Assembly: GCA_900291925.1 (NCBI GenBank)
Contig: UWYS01000018.1
Coordinates: forward strand, 484,247-548,246
Direction of reading: 5' to 3'
Source: Thecaphora thlaspeos
Lineage: Eukaryota; Basidiomycota; Ustilaginomycetes; Urocystidales; Glomosporiaceae
Length of the DNA stretch: 64,000 nucleotides
The number at the start of each line of letters is the position of its first letter. The first letter of the stretch is position 1. A model generated the notes under the pieces. That model did not search any database and was not told where the DNA came from. It worked only from the letters and a program-made list of their open reading frames with translations. The position numbers were made by a program, and so were the translations under genes. Below are positions 54,259 through 64,000 of this stretch, piece after piece.

Positions 54259-57200
54259 TCACGACAGGCTCAAGGTCCATGTGCCTCGACTCTTCTTGTA
54301 GAACTCCAGAGCGTGGTAGATCGGCTCATTGTCGACGTTGCAGGTTGCCAGTTCTTTCACCCATCCCTCGGCATTGGGGATCTTCCTGAGCGCAGGATAG
54401 CTTGATCCATCGCAACCTCGAACGTGCAGCACGGCCGCCGCGGCGTCCGCCTTTTGATGAATTTGCATCCATGACTGTACGGCTTGAGATGCGCGCTGGT
54501 CCAAATGCGAGGCGTCGCCAGTGTCGTCCCTGACGTTGGCAAGTTCGTCGAGCTCCTTGGGAGGCTTGTGCACCGGTATCCAGGCGTAAAACTTGCTCCT
54601 CGCCAGGGAAGGAGTGTCGATGCCCAGGTCCATGATGATCGTCACGGGCCGATGCTGTCCGGCTTGCAGGTCCATCACACGTGGGCCCCAGACGTTGCAG
54701 TCCACTCCCTCAATCACATCCTGCCTTCTTCGCAACTCGAGCCTCGGTAGGGTAACGGCGTTACGCAGTTTGACCTGTACACCCAAGTACGAGAATTGCT
54801 CTCTGTCCAATGGTCGATTCGGATCGCCGCGATAGACGGGCAAGATGAGGTCGATACCGCGTTGGCCATGCGCGCATTGCAACGCAGCTGTCCGTTGCCA
54901 CACGCGCTCGAGCGCCTCTCTGCAAGCGGCAGAGATCGGGGCGCAAGGGTATGGGTGATCGTGCCACAGCAAGAGCCGCTCCGTGATCCTAGGCACGTCT
55001 ACTCACGTTGTGATTGTCTCGAAACACTCTTGAACAGGTATGAAGTGGGTGAATGCCATGAAGCTCCCTTCGAGGAGCTCAGCAAAGTGTTGAACCTCGT
55101 CATCGGAGACAAGTCCAAATCGAGGCCCGAGCAGCGTTCGAAAGAACTCGGCGGCCGAGAACATCGCTGCGTGCGGATCTTCGGCATCGTTCTGGTCACG
55201 CCTGCCGCTGTCGACGCCAGTAATGTCGATGCTGCCGGCCATGCAATGGTCGCGTGCGATGATAAGCATGACACGTGCCAGGAACTCTCCTGTCTGTCCT
55301 TGAGCAACAAGCTTGCCCGTTGGGACCAAGTGAGAGAACAAAGTTCTCAGAGCTTGCTCGTAGTTTGTACCCTGCATCAGGCTCGATTCAGCGGCAAGTG
55401 AGAGAATTGGCTCGCTAACGGTTGTCGTTTCGCTTAATCCGTTCTTCGAGAAACCTGTGAAGATTCGAAGGTGGCGTCGAACGCCTTCTGTCGCCAGCTC
55501 GAGGGTCATCGCTTCGTCGCCGAGCTTGCGTTTGCGCGGAACGTGAGGCGCAGCGCGCTCCGTGTGACAGACGAGGTCCAGCCACACGCGCGACGAGAAG
55601 GCGGCGACGACGTGGTCAAGGTTCTTCGGCTGGAAGCCCTCGGAACCAAAGAGCTTGTATCCCGCAAATTCCAATACTTCGCTCGGTGCTACACCTGCAG
55701 CCCACAGCTGAGCGGTAGAAAGAGCGGGAGAAAGAGCGGGTATAAGAAGTGGTTAGTAGATAAGTCGAGCGATATCGGAATGCACCAAGCGGAAGGCTAA
55801 GCTCACTGGTCGTCCGAACTTTTGCAGAGCGCTGACTTTGAGGACGTCCTTCGGCATGCAGGTGGATGTTGAGAGCTCCTGGTCGACATTGACGTCCATA
55901 GGAAGGTCGACGTAGGGCGGCAAAGGAGGAATAGTCTCGAGGCGTTCGGAGCCCATCGCCGGCTCATTCAGCTCTGATATTCCGGAAAAGGTGTCCGTCA
56001 GCAGACACCACAGCCTGAGCCGTTTTTGCGTCCGGGAGAGAGAGAAGGCTGCACGCCGAAGGTCCATCAGCTGGAGACCGCCTCCGTGCTCGAGGTAAGA
56101 GACCTCGTCGAGCGCGAGAAAGAATGTCGGTGTCTCAGCAAGGTAGGCTGCCGTGTCCGGGTGCAGCCCCGTGGGAGGCTGGCAGCCAGCATCGTCGATC
56201 CTGTCGGCAAGCGCTTCAGCGGCCTCATTACACCATGCGTAGCTCAAGGCATCGGCAAATCCTTTGAGCTTCTCGTGCTTGGCTCGAAGGTGTTGCAGCA
56301 AGCCACTTTTCTTGCCTTGCTCGACAAGATTTACAGCGGAGGTGGCGACTTCGTGGAAGAAAGAGGAGCGTACAACATTGATGGGCTCTTTCGAGACCGC
56401 CCATTGTCGCCAGAAGTTGCTGCTACTGTTGCTGCTGCCGCCGCTGGCACCGCCGCTGCTGCTGCTGCTGCTTTCACTGCTGGACGTGGCTTGGTTCAGT
56501 GCTGTTCCAGCTGCAAGTGCAGCCAGCAGCCTTGCCAGGAGAGCGGTCGCGGCAGCCTGACGACCAAAGGGATCTTTGCGCTCATCGATGCAATACCTGG
56601 TGAAGTCGTCGTCGCCATAAGGGAAGCCGCGCTGGCCATGGGATCCCGGCTTGCGCATGCACACTGTGAGGCCGGGGAGGGCTTTGCAGAGCTCGTGCAC
56701 GAGCTTGCTTTTACCCGTCCCGCTAGACTGAACCACATGGACGACGCGACCGTACGCTTTGGGTTCATTAGGCTCGTCGCAGTAGGCCTTCTCGTAGGAC
56801 CGGGCAATGGCATTGATGAGGTTGAGATGCGTGTCATGAAGGATAGGACGGTCGAGGAAAGCGTCGGAAATGGCGGCGTAATGCTCGTTGTCCCAGCTGG
56901 GCTGTGCGTGACTTTCGTACTGGAAGCCAAGGAGGAGGAGATGGAGGAGAAAGGGCATCTCGCTGAAGCTATCGATGGAGGCATCGAAGCGCTGAGCGAG
57001 ACCCCAGAGCTCGATGGCAGGAAGGATGGGAGCGTCACCACCAGCAAGCGTCGTAAGGCGGGTCTCAAGCCAATTCGGCACCGCCGGCGTGCCGCGGAGC
57101 TCGCGGCAAGCTGTGACGATCGCGCCGAAGCTCGTGTGCAAGAGCGATGATCGCACAACATCGTCCCCTGTAGTGTTGAAGGCACACATGCCGCCCGAAT

Positions 57201-57354
57201 AGACGGTGCTGAGCTCCATGAACAGACCTCTCTCGCGGAGAACTTGTAGTAACGTGCGGATTTGGTCGAGCTTCTCGACCTGCGTGGGGCTCTCAACGCG
57301 GAGGCGATGGGGCGAGCCTGTTGTAGACGCAAGGGGTAAGGTAAAAGAGGCCAT
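54259..57354 (-). CDS. P-loop NTPase with putative C-terminal PD-(D/E)XK nuclease (Crinkler-RHS-like)
   Basis: Exons complement(54259..54919, 55007..55707, 55807..57354) join in phase to 969 residues; introns are 87 and 99 bp with GTGAGT/GTGAGC donors and CAG acceptors. The start is ATG 57354. An N-terminal helical part precedes a P-loop, VVQSSGTGKSKLVHEL (GTGKS at 212-216), an adenine/arginine-type RGFPYGDDD segment, a Ser-rich insert, and Walker B FFLALDEVSYL (D416, E417). The C-terminal domain includes GIDLILPVYRG and SYLGVQVKLR, fitting the D...QxK core (D773, Q798, K800) of REase-fold nucleases. This NTPase plus REase layout resembles the CR (Crinkler-RHS-type) proteins described from fungi and oomycetes, many of which are expanded gene families near chromosome ends and include secreted or intragenomic-conflict effectors. 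I see no signal peptide. Assignment is by motif only; target and role are unknown. Confidence 0.72.
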
Positions 57355-58101
57355 GGCGGACAAGAGCAGGTAGGTATGAGAGGAGGCAAGGATGTGAGGA
57401 TGTCGCTTGGCAAGGGCTGAGGTGCCAAGGTTAAGTGACTGTGACGAGGGCAGTCAACGAGCACCACCAGCTGGAGTGATGGAACAACCAGAAAGGCGGC
57501 ATGCATCAAAGGTGGGCCAGAGACATTGAGGGGGCAAGAGAGAGGGATGTGGAAGAGGATTGGGAGAGGAGTGGTTGGTGCAGCGTGTGGTGGACGTCTG
57601 CACGATGCTGTATGTCGATGAAAGCCGGGTGAGAGATGGGCTAGAAAAGTGTCGGTATCGGTATCGGCGTCGGTGGTGGTGGTGGTGGTGGTAATGGCGG
57701 AGGAAGGTGGAGGAAGGTGGCGGTGGTGGGGAAAGGTGGCGGTAGTTAGGCAGGGGTGGTGCTGCGCAACGTTGGCACGCGCCGTGGCCCGCGACGCGCG
57801 CGCACCCTTAGGTGATCGGCCGTGGCACCTGGCCTCTCCTTTCTTGAACCACCACCTCCTGCTCTCCGCCGCCGCCGCCACCGGTGCGCACCTTGGTCAA
57901 AGCACAGCGGACGAGGAATGGATTGAGCGTCGCATCAAACGCTTAGTTGCCTTTTCATAGAGAGGGAGAGAGAGAGCGACAGGGAGCTAGGACGGCGAAC
58001 AAAACGGTGTGCGCGCGCGTGTGTGTGTGTGTGTGTGTGTATGTGTGTGTGTGTGTATGTGTGTGGCGACGAACGCAAGGTGAATCGACTTTTCGTCCGC
58101 G
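57355..58101. other. Intergenic with GT microsatellite
   Basis: Upstream of the NTPase-nuclease gene and 3' of U2AF. It has GGTGGTGGT (57669-57690) and the GT-rich microsatellite at 58007-58065. No supported gene. Confidence 0.55.
58007..58065. repeat. GT/GC microsatellite
   Basis: Mostly (GT)n with GC units at the left and two AT interruptions; sits just downstream of the U2AF stop codon, probably in its 3' UTR or flank. Confidence 0.9.
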
Positions 58102-60549
58102 CTAGTCATCATCCTCCATGGCCATATCCGCCTCTCCATCGTCGTCGTGTTTTCGCTCCTGCTGCTGCTGAACGGGCACCTGTCCATTCGGTCCAGCCTG
58201 AGCCACCGCCGCCTCTGCCGCATCGGCATCGGCATCCGCATCGGCATCGGCATCGGCATCCGCATCCGCATCCGTCTGCAGAGCTGGACCACTAGCCTGG
58301 GCCGCCGTATCCTCTGCATTCTGTCCTCCATCTTCGTCGCCCGGCCAGTCGCACTCCTTGAGGTAGGCGCAGATGACCAACCTACCACCAAACTGCCTCC
58401 CAGCGATCGCCCTCAACGCAGCGGCGCATCCATCCACCTGGTCGTATCGCACGTACACCCTGCCCACCCCTTCCCTCTCCTCGTCCGCCTTGCCTCCGTT
58501 GGCAACGACAGCAGCCGCAGCCGCAGCCGCGTCCGCCTGCGTCTTCTTCCAGCTCTGCGCAGCGGCTCCCTTGGACTTCTTGGCGGGCCGAGGGATGCGC
58601 ACGTCCGTCACCGTCCCGTACTTTGTGCACTCGTCGCGGATGTCCTCGACGATGTCGGCGTACTCCTCGTCCGACTGTAGCTCCTCGGGCGTGACCATGT
58701 TGAGCATCACCATGCAGCTGGTAGGCTCGCCGGCATCGCCGCCGTTGCCGGCAAAGTTGCGCAGCGAAGGCGGAAGGTTCTGCTGGTTGAGTCCGCCCAT
58801 ACCGCCGCTGCCGTTGCCGAGCGGACCGGCGTTGGAGCCCGTGCCGACCGCGTTGGGACCCCCGGCGTGGCGCCGCTCGTTGCCGACGCTCGCGCGCTGC
58901 ACCACCAGCTTTCGGTCGGCCAGCTCCATGTCGTTGAGCCCCTGGCACGCCAGGTCGGTCAGCGCCGGATCAACGTACTCGCAGAACGCAAAGCCCTTGG
59001 ACGCCCCCGTCCCACCTTCCTTGACCAGATTGAAGGCGCGCAGCTCGCCAAACGACTGGAGCAGCTCGATGACCTGCTCGTCGGTCAGGTAGGTCGGCAG
59101 GCCACCGACAAAGATCTTGTTGGGCGAGTCGGGGACGTTGGTACTAATCACGCCGGGGACGTGGACGTTGGCCGGCGGACGGACGTCGGGCCCGGTGTAG
59201 TCCTTGGGTCGCCGGATCTTGAGCGACTGCGACTGGAAGACGATCCCGTCAAACGACATTGCGTTGGTCGCCTCCTCCGGGTTGCGCAACTCGAGGAAGG
59301 CGTAGCCCTTCTCCGGGTTGACCTGCGCCGATACGCACGGGTCGCCCTCCTCGGTCGTCAGCTTGATCTCGCGCATCTTTTCGTTGAAGAAGCCGCACAG
59401 GTTGGCCTCGGTCGCCTCGTAGGTGATGTTGCCGATGTAGAGGCGGCGCGCCTGACGGTTGGCCGACGCCTCGGGCCCTGCGCCTCCGCCGCCCTGCTGC
59501 TGGGGCGGGTGCGGCAGCTCGTGACGCGGCGGCATCATCATGCCGTGTCCCGGCGGCGGCGGCAGGCCTCCGTGCGCGCCCATGTGGATAGGTGGGAGGC
59601 TGCGCGGCATAGCGCCAGGGCCGTGGCCGTGGCCGTGGTGGTGCGGCCCGCCCAGTCCGCCGCCTCCTCGCTCGTCGCCTTGCGGGCGCTGGCTGGTGGG
59701 TCCCATCGGACCGCCGAGGATGCGGCTGTGGCCGGGGATGCCAAAGAGACCGGTCGCCTTGGCCACCAGTGCGGGCGTCCCTTCGAAGCCGGGCGCTGGG
59801 ATGTCCCACTTGCTGGAGGGCCGCGGCCGCCCGCTCAGCGGGATGGTGCCTTCGGGCGTCGGGCTGCGCTTCAGTGCGGGGCTGCTATCGCGTGGTCCGG
59901 CGTTCCGCCAGTCGCCGCCGCCGCCGCCGCCTCGGCCATCGTCTCCACGTCGCGACCGATAGTAGTCGTCCTCGTCGTACCTCGGACGATGGCCACGGCT
60001 GCGGCTAGAGTAAGGAGCGTATCCGTCGTCGCGATCGCGGCGAGACCTCGAGGGTCGGGAAGAGTAGTAGTCGTCGTGGCCACCTCCGCCTCCGCCGTAG
60101 AAGGCGTCTTCCCTACGGGTGCTGCTCATGGGGGGCGGAGAGAGCGAACGAAAGGGAAGAGAAGACAAAGGGAAAGCGAGAGGTCTGTCAGTACCGAGTG
60201 GCATGTAGCGTCCATCGTCGCGATTGTCTAAGGCCGAACTGCTCGCTCACCTTGACCTAGGCTCTTCCACGGTATCGCGATCCCTCCTGCTCCTCCTGCG
60301 GTCCCTGTCGCGCTCGTAGTCATAGCCGTCATCGTATGTATCACGCTTGCGGCGGGTGGAGGACGAGTGCCTGTCGTCTAGGTCGTAGTCTCTCCTGCCC
60401 GAGCGTCTGCTGGAGCGGTCGTGCGTGCTGGAAGCGTACTTGTCGGATTCTTTGCCGCGGACCTCGTTTTCGATGTTGGAGAGGAAGTCGTCTGTGCTCT
60501 TCTGAATGTCATCGTCGCCGTCGGCATGTCGTGCTGAACGGTGGGCCAT
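58102..60549 (-). CDS. U2AF large subunit (U2AF65)
   Basis: Exons complement(58102..60121, 60251..60549) join in phase 2 (GTGAGC/CAG) to 772 residues. The first exon (ATG 60549) supplies much of the N-terminal RS-like domain (DDRHSSSTRRKRD, RDRDRRRSRRDRD), which continues in exon 2 (YYSSRPSRSRRDRDDGY). A Gly/Pro-rich linker leads to RRM1 (~327-410, RRLYIGNITYEATEANLCGF; GYAFLELR), RRM2 (~432-515, NKIFVGGLPTYLTDEQVIEL; KGFAFCEY) and a C-terminal UHM (~566-690, SCMVMLNMVTPEEL; VGRVYVRYDQVDG; GRLVICAYL). The tail beyond the UHM is unusual: a run of about nine Asp-Ala repeats then Gln- and acid-rich sequence. U2AF65 binds the polypyrimidine tract at 3' splice sites and, through the UHM, SF1/SF3b1. 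Confidence 0.95.
58219..58273. repeat. Hexamer repeat (GGCATC/CGCATC) coding for Asp-Ala units
   Basis: About nine tandem hexamers in frame within the U2AF65 C-terminal tail; likely length-polymorphic between strains. Confidence 0.9.
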
Positions 60550-61313
60550 CGTAGGTGGCGGGAGAGGTGGCCTCTGGGTTGGGAGAGGGAGAGGGAGAGA
60601 ATGGAATAGGAGACTGGGGCGTGCGAATGGGCGGAAGATGAATGGCGGCAAAGGGGGGGATGTGGTAAGGAAGAAGCGCGAAGGGAGAGCGTGTGTGTGA
60701 GAAAGAGGCAGAGCGAGATGAAGCCGTCGCGCCTCTTCTCCACACGGCGACGCCAAGGCAAAAGCGCGCCAAACGGCAGCCTCTCGCAACTGCGCCTGCC
60801 CGATGCGCCAGGCGGAGCGCCACCCTTGATCGGGTCCACCCACCGGCTGCTGCCTCGGGGCCCGACCTCTCTGCGGAGCCGGTCCTCTGGCTCGCTCGCT
60901 CGAAGAAAAAAAGAAATTGGCTGATCTGCACCGTGGACCGCCGAGCGGAATCGGACGGCTCCAGATAAGATCGCAAGCAGCCGGCCAACTCACTTGACTC
61001 TCAGGCCAATCTGCAACGACCGCGCCGCCTCGCGCCGCCTCTCTCTGTCTGCCTCTGCCTCGGCTGCCTCATCTGCTGCCTTTGCTGCCTGACCGCGCGC
61101 CTGTCGGCCTGTCCGCACGTCCAAGTTCTTCTCAGAGATCAGCTCACTCTCGCTCGCCCTCGCCCTCGCCCTCCTCCTACCTGCCTCTCCATCACATCCA
61201 GACACTTTCCCTTCGCACCTCTCTCTTTCTCCTCCTCCAACCCCACGGCTCACCATCACACACTCGCACCCTCCTTTATCCCCAGCTCGTCCCCCCCTTA
61301 CACGTATTCAACC
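60550..61313. other. Divergent promoter region U2AF65 / HMG-CoA synthase
   Basis: Head-to-head intergenic region of about 760 bp, with a pyrimidine-rich stretch (61140-61300) before the HMG-CoA synthase start typical of fungal 5' UTRs. No gene supported. Confidence 0.6.
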
Positions 61314-63262
61314 ATGTCTGCTCGTCCCCAGAACATCGGCATCAAGGCCATCGAAATCTACTTCCCCAAGCGAGTCAGTATCACCGCTCCCATCCTTGTC
61401 CTGGGCCGTCGTTGCCGGCCAGCGTCCATCGTCCGCTTTCGCAGACAGACTCGCACCACCGCATGCTGACTTTCAACCCTCTTTCTCCCCCCCGTTTCCT
61501 CACGTTCAGTGCATCTCGGAGGATGACCTCGAGGACTTTGACGGCGCCCCCAAGGGCAAGTACACCATCGGCTTCGGCCAGAAGTACATGGCCTTCACCG
61601 ATGACCGCGAAGATATCAACTCCTTTGCCCTCTCGGGTGAGTAGGCCGCCGTCTCGGTCTTGTTGCTCTTTATCCTCTGCTTCCGTGGCACAGCTCTCGG
61701 ACCGCCCCGCCTGTCCAGTCGATCGTGAGCCATGGCAAGCGCCAGAACGTCAAGGTGGCGTGGCGCTGAGCAGAGTCTAAAAGGAAGAAGGCATCTCGCT
61801 GCTCGTTTTGTGAAAGACGAGCGCGACCAATTTCGCAGGAAGCGGCGGAGCTAGGACCGTATGGCTTGTCTCTTATCGCGGCTGCGTTGTGGCACCCACA
61901 ACTCTGCGAGGGGCTCGACAAACGGCCGGGAGCTCTTGTTGAAAGCCTTGTTCTCCTATAGTCTTGACCGCAGCGGCTCACTGACCGAGCTTCGACCCTT
62001 GCTTCTTTGACCCCCTCCCTGCAGTCGTCTCTGGCCTGCTCGAGAAGAACAACATCGACCCGCGCAGCATCGGCCGCCTCGATGTCGGCACAGAGACAAT
62101 CATCGACAAGTCCAAGTCCGTCAAGACGGTGCTGATGGACCTCTTCGCGCCTTCGGGCAACCACAACATCGAGGGCATCGACTCCAAGAACGCCTGCTAC
62201 GGCGGCACCGCAGCGCTCTTCAACGCCGTCAACTGGGTCGAGAGCAGCTCGTGGGACGGCCGCGACGCCATCGTCGTCGCCGGCGACATTGCCATCTACG
62301 CCGAGGGCAGCGCACGACCCGTCGGCGGTGCCGGAGGCGTCGCCCTGCTCATCGGCCCCGACGCACCCCTCGTGCTCGAGCCGGCTCACGGCACGCACAT
62401 GGCAAACTTCTGGGACTTTTACAAGCCCAACCTCTCCTCCGAGTACCCCGAGGTCGACGGGCCTGAGACGATCCAGGCCTACCTCGGCTGCTTTGACAAG
62501 ACGTACGACGCCTACAGGCAGCGCGCTGCCAAGCTCAAGGCCGGCTCGTCGTCGGCTGCCAACGGCGTCAACGGCCACGCCGACGACACCGCTGCCGCGC
62601 TCGCGGTCACCAAGGCCGAGGACTTTGACTACGTCGTCTACCACTCGCCCTACTCAAAGCTCGTCCAGAAGGGCTTCGGCCGGCTGCTGTACAATGACTA
62701 CGCGACCGACCCCAAGAACGAGCGGTACGCATCGATCCCGGCCAACTTTGCCACGCTGGACCGCAAGTCGACGATCACCAACAAGGACGTCGAAAAGGCG
62801 TTTGGCGCGTACGGCAAGCAGCTGCAGCAGGCGATGCTCGAGCCGAGCATGGACACGGTGCGGAGGTGCGGCAACATGTACTCGGCCTCGGTGTACGGCG
62901 GCCTGGTGTCGCTGCTGTCGAACGTCTCGTCCGAGGCGATCCAGGGCAAGCGCATCCTCGTCTACTCGTTCGGCTCGGGCGCGGCGGCCTCGATGTTTGC
63001 GATGCGCGTCCGCGGCTCGACCGAGCACATTGTCAAGGCGACTGACCTCAAGCGGCGCCTCGACGCCATGACCGTGGTGCCGTGCCAGGCGTACGTCGAT
63101 GCGCTCCAGACGCGCGAGGCGACGCACAACGCCGTCAGCTATGACCCCAAGGGCGACGTCGCCCACCTCTGGCCGGGCGCCTACTACCTCGAAAAGGTCG
63201 ACCACATGTACAGGCGCTTCTACAAGCGCGCCCCCGCTGCCGGCGCCGAGGCGTCGGCGTAA
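61314..63262 (+). CDS. ERG13: Hydroxymethylglutaryl-CoA synthase
   Basis: Exons 61314..61373, 61510..61636 and 62025..63262 join in phase to 474 residues, the usual length. The first exon ends YFPKR before donor GTCAGT; the second is [12 protein letters not shown] ... [10 protein letters not shown]; the second intron is long (388 bp). The thiolase-fold catalytic cysteine is C120 in [18 protein letters not shown]; other family stretches are [72 protein letters not shown] and [11 protein letters not shown]. The enzyme condenses acetyl-CoA with acetoacetyl-CoA to HMG-CoA, the committed input for sterols and isoprenoids (including the CoQ tail). It is the last gene before the telomere, with its stop about 560 bases away. 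ER retention or targeting signals are not seen. Confidence 0.96.
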
Positions 63263-63824
63263 GGGACGTCAGGTCCCCCCCTTCTTCCTCTCCCTCTCCC
63301 TCCTTATCCCCCCCCCCCACTTTGTGCCGTTTTGCGCGAGGTCGCGACGGTGCGGGCCGACGAGGCGGATGCAACGCACCCTATAGAGGAACCGGTCTTT
63401 CTCGGCCCCCCCGCTTCCGTCGCCTTCCGCTTGCTGCCGCGCTTCTCCCTGTCTGCCGGACGATATCAGTAGTAGCACCACGCATCTTCTCTCTCGCGAT
63501 GTACCCCGCCTCGCGCTCCCTTGTGCTTTCCGCGGCCTTTATTTACACAACCTCGCTGCGAAACCTACCTAACTACCTTGCTTTTGACCCCTTGCCCGCG
63601 TGGCCCCTGTCGAGGGGACATCCACCTGCGATTCTGTGGCTGTGTCTACGCCTCGTGGCTGTAGATGCTGCGTGCGGGGATGGAACGCGCAAACGACATC
63701 GGTGGAGACACGGGAGAGCGACGGCGCTGTGCGCTTTGCCCCTTGCCTCCGGTCGCAGCCCGATCCGTCTATCTAACCCTTTGCGTTTGACTGGGGTTCC
63801 CTTTGACGGGTGTTGCAGCCTGAC
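63263..63824. other. Telomere-proximal spacer
   Basis: 3' flank of the HMG-CoA synthase gene up to the telomere. It includes a C homopolymer (63308-63318). No subtelomeric helicase, repeats or other gene seen. Confidence 0.6.
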
Positions 63825-64000
63825 TTAGGGTTAGGGTTAGGGTTAGGGTTAGGGTTAGGGTTAGGGTTAGGGTTAGGGTTAGGGTTAGGGTTAGGGTTAG
63901 GGTTAGGGTTAGGGTTAGGGTTAGGGTTAGGGTTAGGGTTAGGGTTAGGGTTAGGGTTAGGGTTAGGGTTAGGGTTAGGGTTAGGGTTAGGGTTAGGGTT
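63825..64000 (+). repeat. Telomere, (TTAGGG)n
   Basis: About 29 perfect TTAGGG units running to the end of the window, G-rich strand 5'-3' toward the terminus, i.e. the right chromosome end. No interspersed degenerate units. Confidence 0.99.

Noticed and set aside
54989..55006. An 18-base intron joining the second and third exons of the NTPase gene
   Set aside because: Too short for any known spliceosomal intron; the acceptor at 54920-54922 gives an 87-base intron in the correct phase.
56026..57150. 374-codon plus-strand open frame opposite the NTPase gene
   Set aside because: Antisense shadow; the minus frame has Walker A/B motifs and in-phase introns.
58867..60231. 454-codon plus-strand open frame opposite U2AF65
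   Set aside because: Antisense shadow; the minus strand has complete RRM domains.
63825..64000. Interstitial telomeric repeat rather than a true end
   Set aside because: The array is perfect, correctly oriented and reaches the window end; a chromosome terminus is the simpler reading, though the sequence beyond the window is not visible.

Overview
The window is the right-hand end of a fungal chromosome: the last 176 bases are uninterrupted TTAGGG repeats with the G-rich strand running toward the end. GC-rich coding DNA, short introns with mostly GTGAGT-type donors, long disordered serine/alanine/glutamine tails and a COQ11-COQ10 fusion gene point to a basidiomycete, most likely a smut relative (Ustilaginomycotina). 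That placement is inference from content, not from a search. Intron-exon structures were worked out by hand from splice signals, reading phase and family conservation. || Layout, left to right: the 3' end of an UNC93-like membrane protein; a convergent pair of intron-containing tRNA-Ala(AGC) genes; COQ11-COQ10 fusion (-); MFS transporter (+); PRP40 (-); a truncated and frameshifted zinc alcohol dehydrogenase (-); a BRF1-like TFIIB-family factor (-); an Ada-type metal-binding/AraC protein without methyltransferase active site (-); a 5.3-kb stretch with no convincing gene; RSC9-like chromatin-remodelling subunit (+); tRNA-Ala(CGC) (-); MTP18/MTFP1 (-); VPS18 (+); a fusion of an RmlD/MAT2B-type reductase with a VPS5-type sorting nexin (-); a tRNA-like gene with a long intron (-); a decayed ABCC transporter (-); HAD phosphatase (+); PP5/PPT1 phosphatase (-); a 2162-residue largely disordered protein (+); a P-loop NTPase with a putative C-terminal PD-(D/E)XK nuclease (-); U2AF large subunit (-); HMG-CoA synthase (+), whose stop lies about 560 bases before the telomere. 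|| Most genes are single-copy housekeeping functions (CoQ homeostasis, splicing, Pol III initiation, chromatin remodelling, vacuolar tethering and retromer, mitochondrial fission, sterol synthesis) and do not form one pathway. PRP40 and U2AF65 are both early spliceosome factors; VPS18 and the VPS5 part of the fusion both serve endosome-vacuole traffic. || The unusual content is: the RmlD-VPS5 single reading frame; the Ada protein that keeps the methyl-phosphotriester sensor and AraC domain but not the PCHRV cysteine; the NTPase-nuclease protein resembling Crinkler-RHS-type proteins; two decayed genes (ABC transporter, alcohol dehydrogenase); and a dense cluster of the heptamer TACTGTA/TACAGTA in the gene-free 20.9-23.1 kb stretch, echoed in other gene-poor stretches.
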